In this document: in pieces, positions 1 to 8,341 of the stretch
Position numbering within the stretch: the first letter of the stretch is position 1
Layout: each line of letters starts with the position of its first letter
Assembly (NCBI RefSeq): GCF_008638365.1
Contig: NZ_VWVU01000004.1
Location: 124,001-188,000, forward strand
Reading direction: 5' to 3'
Origin: Nocardiopsis quinghaiensis
GTDB lineage: Bacteria > Actinomycetota > Actinomycetes > Streptosporangiales > Streptosporangiaceae
Length of the DNA: 64,000 nt
The notes under the pieces: generated by a model
Database searches by the model: none
What the model saw: only the letters and a program-made list of their open reading frames with translations
Told to the model about the DNA's origin: nothing
Translations under genes and position numbers: made by a program

Positions 1-1257
1 GTCCACGTCCTGCCAGCGGTCGTGGGCGCGCACCACCAGGTCGCCGACGGCCTCGCCGACCGCCGCCGACGGGGTCAGCCCGATACCGAGGCCGCGGTGA
101 CCGTCGTCTCGGCCATGATCACCGGTTCCCACCCCGCGACCGTCCCTCCCGGGCCAGGCGACGGCGTGCAGCGCGGTGATCAGCGCGTCCAGCCGGGCCG
201 ACGCGGTGGTGGTACCCGTGCCGAGGAAGGGGGAGCGGTCCACGCGGGCCAACCCCACGGGCAGCTGCTCCAGGTCGCCCGGCCGGGGCTCGCCGACCGG
301 GCCGAACACCCGGTCCCACAGGTGAGCCACCGCGTCCAGCTGGTCGGGCACCTCCTCCGGGGGCGCGGCTCCCGTGGGAAGGGGCGCCTCGACGCGGGGG
401 TCCAGGGCGGGCGGGGCGACGAACGGGTGCGGCTCGCTGACCAGTTCGTCCGTGGTCACCATGAGCTCCGGATCGCCCGGGGCCTCCGTCCCGTCCACGC
501 TCCGGGCCACCTGCGCGACCAGGGCCAGTGCCAGCTGGGCGGCCACCAGGGAACGTGTGATCGCCAGCCCGGGGCTCTCCTCGGCCCCGTCCGTACCGGA
601 GGCCCCGTCCGCACCGGAGGCCCCGGGGGCGCCGGAACCCTCGAACCAGGCCCGCACGCGCTCCACCAGCTCGGGGCTGCCGGGCGCGTTGCGCGGCCCC
701 GACACCCACACCCCGCGGTCGGCGGCGACCAGGTGCAGCGCCTCCTCCCGCCCGGGCACGGAGAGCCGGGTGGTCAGCAGCGTGTCGGGGCCGGGGCCGG
801 TGTAGGCGCGCACCTCGCGGAAACCGGCGCGTCCCAGGGCCCGGCGCGCCTCCGCTTCGAGCAGCGGGCAGGAGGACCGGATCCGGACGGTGCTCTCCGC
901 GAGCGCGCGCAGCGCCGCGTACGGCCGCGCGGTCAGCGACTCCATGTGCGGGTAGGCGGCCAGTTCGGACTCCGACAGTCCGTGCTCCTCCTCCGCCTCC
1001 CGCAGGAACCCGTGTTCCTCCAGTTGGTCCAGGACGCCCTCCAGGAACGGCCGGCCCCCGGCCGGGAACCGCTCGGTCAGGGCCTGCCGGTCGAACCCGG
1101 CGCGCAGCGCGGGCTCCAGGGCGCGCCACACGGTGTCGGCCCGGGTACCCCGCACCACGACGGCGGTCGCCCCCATACTCAGGGCGACCCCCTCCTCGGC
1201 GAGGGAACGGGCACGGACCGCGCTCTTCAGTCGGAGCAGGGCGGTGTGTTCAGGCAT
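1..1257 (-). CDS. E1-like / YcaO-type thiopeptide azoline-forming protein (partial, runs off the left edge)
   Basis: ATG at 1257-1255 overlaps the stop of the upstream thiopeptide enzyme by 8 nt, and the frame stays open for 419 codons to the window edge. Residues 1-275 look like the C-protein/E1-like leader-binding half of TOMM cyclodehydratases: an N-terminal winged-helix-like stretch, then a segment with VAADRGVWVSGPRN. Near the edge the pattern GLGIGLTPSAAVGEAVGDLV resembles the start of a YcaO domain (GxGLTPxxAxxxAxGEAxER), so this may be a fused C-D protein. Such proteins bind the leader peptide and, with ATP, cyclise Cys/Ser to azolines. A short Gly-Ala-Ser-Asp rich linker lies near residues 215-235. 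Position and coupling support membership in the cluster; the exact split between leader binding and cyclisation cannot be seen because the C-terminus is missing. Confidence 0.68.
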   Translation of the reverse strand, partial: MPEHTALLRLKSAVRARSLAEEGVALSMGATAVVVRGTRADTVWRALEPALRAGFDRQALTERFPAGGRPFLEGVLDQLEEHGFLREAEEEHGLSESELAAYPHMESLTARPYAALRALAESTVRIRSSCPLLEAEARRALGRAGFREVRAYTGPGPDTLLTTRLSVPGREEALHLVAADRGVWVSGPRNAPGSPELVERVRAWFEGSGAPGASGADGASGTDGAEESPGLAITRSLVAAQLALALVAQVARSVDGTEAPGDPELMVTTDELVSEPHPFVAPPALDPRVEAPLPTGAAPPEEVPDQLDAVAHLWDRVFGPVGEPRPGDLEQLPVGLARVDRSPFLGTGTTTASARLDALITALHAVAWPGRDGRGVGTGDHGRDDGHRGLGIGLTPSAAVGEAVGDLVVRAHDRWQDVD

Positions 1258-2398
1258 CGCCCACCCACGGCAGGGTCGGCTTCAGCTCCGGGTCGCCGCT
1301 CTGGTGGTCGACCACCCGGCGCACGGTCTCCTCCCAGGTCTCGCCCACCACCTCCTGGGCGGCCTCGGTGAACAGGTACGCGATCGAGTACCGCTGGATC
1401 GGCGACACCCCCATCAGCGGCAGCAGGTCGAAGAAGCAGTTGATGACGAAACGGAACGCCGCGAACCCGTATCCGTCGCCCAGCCGGGTGAAGTCCAGCT
1501 TGCGGAACTCCTGGTGGAAGTCGCTGTAGGAGCGCTCGTCCGATCCGCTCCACCGGACCCGCGTGTCCTCGCCGAAGCGGGTCGCCGTGTCCAGCCGGTC
1601 GGGGTGCGGGAACGGCAGGATGTGCTCCTCGCGTGCCAGCGCCACCGCCTCGGGCAGCCACCGCCGCGTCCACTCCAGCCAGGACAGCGCGGACCGGTCC
1701 TCCGTGGTGCCCTCGTGGAGCGCGCGCAGTGCTCCCACCAGGTTCTCCCGCTGTGTCCGGTAGGACTCGGCGAGCCGCGCCTGCGCCCTCCCGTCGGGGT
1801 CCGACCAGTGGAAGTACTCCTTCCAGTGCGACAGGAACGCCTGGTAGCCGGAACGCAGCCCCCACTCGGGGTACTGGGAGGCGATCGCGCCCATCCCCGC
1901 GAACACGTGGGAGGCCGCGCTCCCTCCGCTGATCCGGCCGTCCACCCGGTCGGCCACCCGGGAGAGCCCGTCGGTCAGCACCCGGCCCTTGAGCTCGACC
2001 GCCTCGCGCCCGCGCAGGAACGTGTCCACCGGGGCGCCCTCCAACCATCGGACCGAGTTGTCCGGTTCCAGCGGCGCGTAGGGCGGCTCCACCAGCTCCA
2101 TACGACCCATCCTCGCGGAGAAGTCCGCGTACTGGCCGGGGTCGATCGTGTACGCGGACGGCTCGCGGTCCAGGAAGTCCCGTACGCGGACGTCCGCGTC
2201 GCGCAGCGCGGTGTCCACCGCCTCGGCGCCGCCGTCCACGTAGAGCACGCAGTGCGGGCCCAGCCGCCAGTGCAGGTGGAGCCAGGCGGCGGTGACCCCC
2301 TTCCTCCGTGCGGTCTCCAGGGCCGTCGGGACCAGGCACTCGCCCAGTAGCGCGCCCTTGTCGTCGTCGTAGTAGGTCACTCGGATTCCGGCGGTCAA
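1250..2398 (-). CDS. Thiopeptide-type bacteriocin biosynthesis protein (LanB-C-like; pyridine synthase or eliminase)
   Basis: A 382-residue protein read in the same direction as the LanB gene. The chosen start is a TTG at 2398 that overlaps the LanB stop as TTGA; a GTG six codons later is the alternative. Near the N-terminus it has the AWLHLHWR pattern expected of the thiopeptide-type/SpaB C-terminal family. Near the C-terminus is a helical segment with FAAFRFVINCFFDLLPLMG, where this family carries its conserved RxxxNxxxxxLG element. In lactazole and thiocillin pathways, stand-alone members either remove glutamate from glutamylated Ser/Thr or perform the [4+2] cycloaddition that makes the central pyridine and releases the leader. 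Which one this is cannot be decided by eye; length and position directly after the LanB gene slightly favour pyridine synthase, as for LazC. Confidence 0.72.
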   Translation of the reverse strand: MTAGIRVTYYDDDKGALLGECLVPTALETARRKGVTAAWLHLHWRLGPHCVLYVDGGAEAVDTALRDADVRVRDFLDREPSAYTIDPGQYADFSARMGRMELVEPPYAPLEPDNSVRWLEGAPVDTFLRGREAVELKGRVLTDGLSRVADRVDGRISGGSAASHVFAGMGAIASQYPEWGLRSGYQAFLSHWKEYFHWSDPDGRAQARLAESYRTQRENLVGALRALHEGTTEDRSALSWLEWTRRWLPEAVALAREEHILPFPHPDRLDTATRFGEDTRVRWSGSDERSYSDFHQEFRKLDFTRLGDGYGFAAFRFVINCFFDLLPLMGVSPIQRYSIAYLFTEAAQEVVGETWEETVRRVVDHQSGDPELKPTLPWVGDA

Positions 2399-5163
2399 GG
2401 GACCAGCCTCACTTCGCCTGGGGGAACGGGCATCGGAGGGACGGGGGAGGGCACGGTGGACAGTTCGAGGAACACCTCCGTGGCGTGCCGGCCGCGCGGA
2501 CCGCTCAGGCCGCCCTCCGACGGGCACGGCAGGAGTTCCTCCGCGAACAGGGCCGGGCCCAGGTGGGCCAGCCGCTTCGCGGCGGTCGCCGTGTGCAGCC
2601 TGCTCAGGAAGTCCACGTGCTGGGGTTTGGGCGCCATCGCCCGCTCCATCGGGCCCATCCGCGCGCCCTGGAGCGGTCGGACGAACACCTGGTCGGGCAT
2701 GCCCCGCAGGGTCCGCTCGACGTTGACCCGCCGGTGCAGCGACTCCGGCCCCTCCCCGGGGCGGGCGGCCAGCAGGTCGGCGTCCAGGGCCCAACGGCGG
2801 CGGAACAGCAGCACGTCGCCGAAGGAGATCCGCGGGGTACCGCCCGGCGTCCGGCGGTCGGCACGGCCCCTCTCCCAGCGATCGTGCAGGTCGATGACGG
2901 TGTCGCTGAACGAGAAGAACGGCGAGTCGGCGAGCATCGCCACGAGCATCTCGTCGTAGGGCAGCGCGTGCGGCACCAGGAAGCCGGTGTAGACCGGATC
3001 GACCTCCCGGGAACCGCGCACCAGCCTCAGCCCGTGCGGGGTGTGCACGAGGTGGAGTTCGGCGGTGGAGGGTCCGTCGGCCAGGACCGGCTCGTCGCGC
3101 AGCGCCAGTTCCTCGGGGGCGAGCAGCGGCGACAGGTTGGCGTTGAACCCCAGTGCGGACCGCATGTGCACGGTGTCCGCGTCCGGCGGACCCAGGCGGC
3201 GCACGTGCGTCGCCACCCGATCGCGCACGTCGCCGGGCAGCGCGGACAGGAACCGGCTGAAGTAGCGCGCACGCCCGCCGTACAGGTGGTTGAGGACGAG
3301 CCTTCCCCGGTCCGGGTGCCCGAACACGGCGAAGGAGCGCCGCGCGGTGAACTCCCGCTCGGGCAGGAGCGCGGCGACCTCGTCCACCACGGCCGGGTCC
3401 ACCTCGACCGCCTCGGCGTCCTGCCGGGCCAGGTCGTTGAGGTGGTCGACCGCACGCCGCCGGGCGGCCAGCAGCCGGGACAGGTCCTCGCCCGCCTCTC
3501 CGGTCCCGCCCGCCATCAGGCGCTGGGTCATGGGGAAGGCCGCGCGGGCGTGCCCGGCGAACTCGTCCAGGTCGGTGCACCGGCCGCCCCGGCCGTAGCG
3601 GTCCACGAACACGCTCTCCAGCGCACCCGCCAGCACCCGCTGGTCGTCCAGGGCGAACAGCAGCGGCATGAGCCCGCGCAGGTCGGCGGACCACGTGCGG
3701 GTCCACTCGCGTGGAACCGGTGCGCCGCGCGAGACGTGGCAGTCCTCCACCAGGGGAGAGGAGGCCGTGTCACTGGTGCCCTGTTGTGTCGGCCGAGGTT
3801 CCGCGGGCTCCTGGTGTTCTGCGGGCTCCTGGGGTGTCCGGGAACCCTGGTCCTCGGAGGCCTCCCGGCCCTCGGGATCCCTCCCGTCCCCGCGGTCGCC
3901 CCGGGCCCCGGAGTCCGCCGGTTCCATCGCCGCCGACCACAGGCGCTGCAGGTACAGCACGGAACGCGCCCGTTCCGCGCCCGTCGCCTCCGCGAAGTCC
4001 CCGAGCACGTCCCGGGTGGCCTCGAAGGCCGCCGCCACCCGTACGGCGGTCGCGCCCGGAAGCTCCCGGGCCAGCTCGTGCCAGTGCCGGACGAAGTGCG
4101 GGGACTGCTCGGCGGCAGGCGCCCACGGCACCAGCACGCCCGCCCCGATCAGCCTGTCCAGCACGGCCAGGGCCGCGGAGGACTCCTGCCCCAGGTCGGC
4201 GGCCAGGCCGTCGCGCAGCTCGGACAGGCGCACCGGCCGTGCGGCACGGCGTTCGAGCGCCGCCACCAGGTGCTTCCACGCCCCCGAGAGCGGGATGCGC
4301 ACCTCCTCCTCGCCGAACGCCTCCGCGCGCAGCCCGGGAGCGGGCGGCACCCACCGGCGGCGGCGCACCAGCAGCCGGTCGCCCTCGCGGCGGGCCCCGC
4401 CGGTGAACACCCACTCCATCCCCAGACGGGCCTCCGGGTCGGCGGCCAGCACGCGTCCCGCCTGCCGGACCAGCAGGCGGCGCAGGTCGGCGTCGGTGGT
4501 GAACCTCAGCGGCTCGCCGTCGCGGGTGGCCGACGACGGCTGTTCCAGGTCGTCGAAGTACACGCCCGTGTAGAGCGAGTACGGGCTGACCTTCACCGTG
4601 GAGCGCGAGTGGTAGCGCACCAGGGACGGCTCGGCCTTGCGCATCCGTTTGTCGGGCGGTCCGGCGGTGGCCGCACGAGCCGCCACCGCGCGGTGCAGGT
4701 CCGGACTGGACATCGCCGTGCCCCGGTCGGTGAGCGGATCGCGTGCCCACGCCGCGAGCACGGCGCGCTCGGCGGCCAGGGCGGTCCCGTGCGCGGCGTC
4801 GAGGTCCTCGGCCGCGGCACGCGTGCGCTCCCAGCTGCGGACCCACTCGCCGAGCGCGCCGATCCGCCGCGTGACCGGATGGCCGGCCAGCGACGCCCGG
4901 GGCGGTCGCCGGTTGTACACGTCGCGCTTGGCGGCCAGCGCCGTCCTTCGGTGCTCCTCGTCCCCGATACCGGGGGCGGCCGCGTGCAGGGTGTCGAGCA
5001 GCCGTTCGCGGATCCGTTCCCGGTGCTCCTCCTCCTCGGCGAGGGCGCGCACCCGTTCGCGGTCCGTGTCCACGGCCGCGCCGCGCAGCGGCAGGTAGGG
5101 ATACAGGTTCACGCGGGAGACCAGGTAGGGGCCCTCCACGCAGTCGAACTGGGGCAGGATCAA
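2395..5163 (-). CDS. LanB-type tRNA-dependent glutamylation domain dehydratase
   Basis: About 922 residues, typical of the split LanB N-terminal (glutamylation) proteins of thiopeptide and other LanB-using RiPP pathways. It would transfer glutamate from Glu-tRNA to Ser/Thr of the precursor, the first half of dehydroalanine formation. Visible family features are the early VSRVNLYPYLPLR stretch, KVSPYSLYTGVYFD, SALGFNANLSPLLAPEE and FLVPHALPYDEMLVAMLADS. A Pro/Glu/Asp-rich insert lies around residues 410-450. The start is uncertain: a TTG at 5163 overlaps the permease stop (TTGA), and a GTG about eight codons further is possible. Longer reading frames upstream only shadow the permease. The elimination half is not in this protein, so a partner enzyme (the next gene or one beyond the left edge) is needed. 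Confidence 0.82.
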   Translation of the reverse strand: MILPQFDCVEGPYLVSRVNLYPYLPLRGAAVDTDRERVRALAEEEEHRERIRERLLDTLHAAAPGIGDEEHRRTALAAKRDVYNRRPPRASLAGHPVTRRIGALGEWVRSWERTRAAAEDLDAAHGTALAAERAVLAAWARDPLTDRGTAMSSPDLHRAVAARAATAGPPDKRMRKAEPSLVRYHSRSTVKVSPYSLYTGVYFDDLEQPSSATRDGEPLRFTTDADLRRLLVRQAGRVLAADPEARLGMEWVFTGGARREGDRLLVRRRRWVPPAPGLRAEAFGEEEVRIPLSGAWKHLVAALERRAARPVRLSELRDGLAADLGQESSAALAVLDRLIGAGVLVPWAPAAEQSPHFVRHWHELARELPGATAVRVAAAFEATRDVLGDFAEATGAERARSVLYLQRLWSAAMEPADSGARGDRGDGRDPEGREASEDQGSRTPQEPAEHQEPAEPRPTQQGTSDTASSPLVEDCHVSRGAPVPREWTRTWSADLRGLMPLLFALDDQRVLAGALESVFVDRYGRGGRCTDLDEFAGHARAAFPMTQRLMAGGTGEAGEDLSRLLAARRRAVDHLNDLARQDAEAVEVDPAVVDEVAALLPEREFTARRSFAVFGHPDRGRLVLNHLYGGRARYFSRFLSALPGDVRDRVATHVRRLGPPDADTVHMRSALGFNANLSPLLAPEELALRDEPVLADGPSTAELHLVHTPHGLRLVRGSREVDPVYTGFLVPHALPYDEMLVAMLADSPFFSFSDTVIDLHDRWERGRADRRTPGGTPRISFGDVLLFRRRWALDADLLAARPGEGPESLHRRVNVERTLRGMPDQVFVRPLQGARMGPMERAMAPKPQHVDFLSRLHTATAAKRLAHLGPALFAEELLPCPSEGGLSGPRGRHATEVFLELSTVPSPVPPMPVPPGEVRLVP

Positions 5164-6011
5164 CCCTCGCCCCCCGATCCCTTGCGCTTGGCCGACCCGA
5201 ACCCGCGCGGCTCGCGCTCGGAGGCCCACCGGAACCAGCGCAGCGCCGCCACCGTGCCCAGCAGGGACCAGGCGAGCAGCAGCCCCACCGCCGACCAGTC
5301 CCAGACGGGACCGGACTCGGCCAGGGAGCCCTGGATGAGGACGGTCAGGGGACGGCCGGGCAGCAGGTCCACGACCGCTCCGACGGTGTCGCCCAGCGGC
5401 AGGATGACGAACCCGCCCGCCAGGAAGGCCGCGGGGAAGAAGATGCCGTTGACCATCGGCACGGCGGCGTCGGCGTTGGGCGGCAGCAGCGACGCGGCCG
5501 CGCCGAGCGGAGCCATGCACACGAAGCCGAGCAGCAGCGCGACGAGCAGTTGCGGCACACGCGCCGGATCGACGGTCACGCCCATGCCGAGCAGGCCGAT
5601 CGCGGTGACGACGGCCAGCACGATCACCGCCGTGAGCAGGGTGTTGACCAGGTAGGCGCCCATCACCGTCGCCGGGCTGACCGGGGTGGTGCGGAAGCGC
5701 TTGAACAGGCCGTGGTGGCGGCGGATGGCCAGGCCGATGGCCACGTTGGCGAAGGCCACCGACATCAGCGCGAAGCCGAGGATGCCGCCGTAGCTCAGGT
5801 TGGCCTGGGTGATCTCGTGCTCGCCGACCACGCGGACCGCCTCGGCCTGGGAGCGGAACGCGAGTCCGAAGCCGACGTAGAACATGACCGGCATCAGGAC
5901 GATGAACGCCAGGGTGATGGGGGAGCGCCAGAACTCCTTCAGTTCCCCGTCCACGTGCAGGAGGAAGCTGCTGGGCCGGCGCCCGGTGCGCACGGTCTCG
6001 GTGGTGCTCAT
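5160..6011 (-). CDS. ABC transporter permease (ABC-2 type) of the thiopeptide cluster
   Basis: 283 residues with about six hydrophobic segments and a cytoplasmic N-terminus. ABC-2 hallmarks are visible, including IRRHHGLFKRFRTTPVSP before the third segment and GIFFPAAFLAGGFVILP in the middle. The ATG at 6011 overlaps the ATPase stop (ATGA), so the two transporter genes are translationally coupled. It most likely exports the mature thiopeptide or gives self-protection; this is inferred from its place between the precursor genes and the modifying enzymes. Confidence 0.85.
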   Translation of the reverse strand: MSTTETVRTGRRPSSFLLHVDGELKEFWRSPITLAFIVLMPVMFYVGFGLAFRSQAEAVRVVGEHEITQANLSYGGILGFALMSVAFANVAIGLAIRRHHGLFKRFRTTPVSPATVMGAYLVNTLLTAVIVLAVVTAIGLLGMGVTVDPARVPQLLVALLLGFVCMAPLGAAASLLPPNADAAVPMVNGIFFPAAFLAGGFVILPLGDTVGAVVDLLPGRPLTVLIQGSLAESGPVWDWSAVGLLLAWSLLGTVAALRWFRWASEREPRGFGSAKRKGSGGEG

Positions 6012-6910
6012 TCGGTCCTTCCCGTCTCCAGCATCGCGATGTAGGCGTCGTCGAGGCTGGGCGGAACGATCGTCAGCCCGCTGATCTCGGTCCTCTCCCG
6101 CGTGGCCCACTCCTGGACCTCGCGCACGACGGCGTCCTGGTCGTCGGTCCGGATGCGCACCCGCCCGTTGACGAGCGCGGCGCCCTCCGGCAGGCGTTCG
6201 GCGGCGACGCCGGGGTCGGCGAACTCCACCACCGTGAAGGCCGAGGAACCGCGGACCAGGTCCTCGGGGCTGCCCGACGCGATGAACTCGCCGTCGCGGA
6301 TGACGTCCACCCGGTCGGCGAGCTCCTGGACCTCGGTGAGGTCGTGCGAGGTCAGGACCACGGTGGTGCCGCTGTCGCGCAACCCGGAGACGAGGCCGCG
6401 GATGCGGCGGCGCGACACCGGGTCCAGGCCGGTGGTGGGCTCGTCCAGGAAGAGCAGCTCGGGACGGCCGGTGAGGGCCAGGGCGAGGTCCAGGCGGCGG
6501 CGCATGCCGTCGGAGAGGGACTTGACCAGGGCGGAGCGCTTCTCCACGAGGTCGACCTGGTCGAGGACCTCGTCGATGCCGAGCGGATCGGGGTAGTAGG
6601 AGGCGTGGCGGCGCAGGATGTCGCGCACCGACATGCCGGGTTCCAGCATGGTCTGCTGGAGGACGACGCTCATGCGCCTGCGGAGCCGGGCGAAGTCGCG
6701 GCGGCTGCCCGGGTCGAGCCCCAGCACGGACAGCCGGCCCGAGGTGCGTCCCCGGTGGCCCTCCAGGATCTCGATCAGCGTCGTCTTGCCCGCTCCGTTG
6801 GGGCCGAGCAGCGCGGCGATCTGGCCGGTGGGCACCTGGTAGGAGATGCCGTGGAGCACCTTCCCCTTCCCGTAGTCCTTGGTGATGTCGGTGGCTTGGA
6901 TGGCGTGCAC
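6008..6910 (-). CDS. ABC transporter ATP-binding protein of the thiopeptide cluster
   Basis: 300 residues of the DrrA/CcmA-like class. Walker A is GPNGAGKT near residue 40, the signature region contains SLSDGMRRRLDLA, and Walker B with catalytic Glu is LLFLDEPTTGLDP, followed by the LTSHD switch. The GTG at 6910 is chosen because GAGG lies 7-10 nt upstream; the longer open frame before it is only the antisense of the precursor peptide plus spacer. About 115 nt separate it from the second precursor gene, and that gap holds a hairpin. Confidence 0.88.
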   Translation of the reverse strand: MHAIQATDITKDYGKGKVLHGISYQVPTGQIAALLGPNGAGKTTLIEILEGHRGRTSGRLSVLGLDPGSRRDFARLRRRMSVVLQQTMLEPGMSVRDILRRHASYYPDPLGIDEVLDQVDLVEKRSALVKSLSDGMRRRLDLALALTGRPELLFLDEPTTGLDPVSRRRIRGLVSGLRDSGTTVVLTSHDLTEVQELADRVDVIRDGEFIASGSPEDLVRGSSAFTVVEFADPGVAAERLPEGAALVNGRVRIRTDDQDAVVREVQEWATRERTEISGLTIVPPSLDDAYIAMLETGRTE

Positions 6911-6981
6911 GTGCGGCCCTCGTGGTTCGTCGGGGTGAAGCTGAGGGGGCGGCCCCCGGACCGGAGAGGAGGCCGCCCTGG

Positions 6982-7026
6982 GCGGTGCTGTTCGGATCCG
7001 GGGCGGAAGCCCCGAGGGAGCACCGC
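6982..7026 (-). terminator. Hairpin after the second precursor gene (likely partial terminator/attenuator)
   Basis: Arms GCGGTGCT (6982-6989) and AGCACCGC (7019-7026) pair perfectly, and inside them GGGGC (7000-7004) pairs with GCCCC (7009-7013). The structure starts at the precursor stop codon and precedes the ABC ATPase. There is no clear T-run, so full termination is unlikely. In RiPP operons such elements commonly keep precursor mRNA in excess over enzyme mRNA. Confidence 0.5.
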
Positions 7027-7208
7027 TAGCCGCACGACCCCGAGGAGCAGCAGCTGCTGGAGCCGCAGCATGAGGTGGAGGTGCAGCTGCTGGAGCCGCT
7101 GGTGGCACCCGTTTCAGGGACCGCGACGGCCTCGCGGACGCTCATGACCTCCATGCTGTCGAAGTCCAGGTCGGGCAGGTCGATCACGGGGGAGTCCTGC
7201 ATCGCCAT
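7026..7208 (-). CDS. Thiopeptide precursor peptide, copy 2 (core of Gly/Ser/Thr/Cys only)
   Basis: A 60-residue peptide starting at ATG 7208, with AGAAGGTG as ribosome site; a second in-frame ATG lies two codons later. The acidic leader contains DLPDLDFDSMEVMS and VREAVAVPETGA. It resembles the lactazole precursor LazA, whose leader ends VALPENGA before the core. After PETGA the remaining 25 residues (TSGSSSCTSTSCC and onward to the C-terminal GSCG) are only Ser, Cys, Thr and Gly. It differs from copy 1 in the first 18 residues and at core position 21 (Ser here, Gly there). It is expected to be converted to thiazoles, dehydroalanines and, if the cluster is complete, a central pyridine. The cleavage site is inferred by analogy with LazA. 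Confidence 0.88.
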   Translation of the reverse strand: MAMQDSPVIDLPDLDFDSMEVMSVREAVAVPETGATSGSSSCTSTSCCGSSSCCSSGSCG

Positions 7209-7359
7209 CAAGCACCTTCTTCTGAGGCTGGGTTCAGGGGATGTACGTGCCTTGGAGCAGGCACGCCGAAATGGTTCACGCTTTGAACAGATGCCGTGGC
7301 GTGAATTGTCGAATCGGGGGTTTGGGGGACGTCGGTACTGGGAATGAAGCCAAATTGGC

Positions 7360-7542
7360 TCAGCCGCAGGAACCACCCGAGCAGCAGCTACTGGAGCCGC
7401 AGCACGAGGTGGAGGTACAGCTGCTGGAGCCGCTGGTGGCGCCCGTCTCGGGGACCGCGACGGCCTCGCGGACGCTCATGACCTCCATGTTGTCGAAGTC
7501 CAGCTCCGGCAGATCGATGTCGGGTGCTGTCGAATGGGGCAT
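7360..7542 (-). CDS. Thiopeptide precursor peptide, copy 1
   Basis: Also exactly 60 residues, starting at ATG 7542 with GAGG about 7 nt upstream. It has the leader motif DLPELDFDNMEVMS followed by VREAVAVPETGA and a Gly/Ser/Thr/Cys-only core. It is first in the transcript and lies 151 nt before copy 2. Leader positions 9-41 and the core are almost identical in the two copies, whereas the N-terminal eight residues (MPHSTAPD here) differ, which suggests a tandem duplication kept under selection on the enzyme-binding region. A 13-nt palindrome (AGCCAA-A-TTGGCT) covers 7348-7360, touching its stop codon. Confidence 0.88.
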   Translation of the reverse strand: MPHSTAPDIDLPELDFDNMEVMSVREAVAVPETGATSGSSSCTSTSCCGSSSCCSGGSCG

Positions 7543-8341
7543 AGGTGCCTCTTCGTTGGTTCGTTTGTGCCTGATCCCCCGGGCTGAAAGAAAATAACAT
7601 GTGACGAACGAGGTCGACAGAGGTTGTATTGAACCTTTTCTGAGGTGTGTTCGAAAGTTATACCCCCCGTAACAGGGAAGCCTCTGTCGGTTTTCGGGCC
7701 CCCGTACCGAACGGAAGGGAAAACCCGGGATTACCCCCTGGGAAAGTCGGAAATACGGGTCGCGAACCGAATATCCTGCGTTCGTCAGGGCGGCCGGTTC
7801 TCTCCGCGGCGCGGGTTCGCCGAGATCCGTGCCGGGCCGCCGGCCCACGCTCTGCGTTCCCGTGGCTGTGTACCCCGCACGTTCTCCGGGTCCCCGTGCA
7901 CGAAGATCACGGTGACTCACACCAGAAGACTGACCGCAGTATTAGTGCGGTGAACGCCCTGGTTCACACCCACAACGGTTTCGGCCAGTCCATTAGGGGG
8001 TGCGACTCCAGGCCCTCCCAGGTCACGAGCATCACCAGTTCCCGTTCGGCCGGATCGAGCGCGGCCAGGGCGGCCAGGGCGCTCAAGGCGCTCTCCCGGC
8101 GCACCACCGTGTCGGCGGTGTCCGCCCCGGGCGGTGCCGCCTGCTCGTCGTCGCTTCCTCATGTCGCCCCGGGCTCCGAGTGTTACGCGATGATCAGGAC
8201 GGAGCCCACCGAACCCCTCCGCCGGACCCTCCGAGGGGCGCCGGTCCGGCCGTCACCGGGCCGGGCGCCCCTGACGCACTCGTATCCTCGGAAGGCGAAC
8301 GACCACCGACGAAGGCCGCCGGCCTGGAGAGCGACGACGCG
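7543..8341. promoter_or_regulatory. Non-coding region between thiopeptide precursor 1 and the Sufu gene
   Basis: About 800 nt without a convincing gene. The part next to the precursor (7543-7760) is much more AT-rich than its surroundings, for example gaaaataacatgtgacg and gaaagttatacc, and is the likely place of the leftward promoter of the RiPP cluster. The -10 candidates on the minus strand are TGTTAT near 7597 and TATAAC near 7660; neither has a perfect -35. The rest is ordinary high-GC sequence in which I see no conserved protein. Confidence 0.4.

Noticed and set aside
600..660. Short tandem GC-rich repeat in the E1-like gene (gcaccggaggccccg type)
   Set aside because: It encodes a Gly-Ala-Ser-Asp linker and is too short and imperfect to be more than a flexible spacer.
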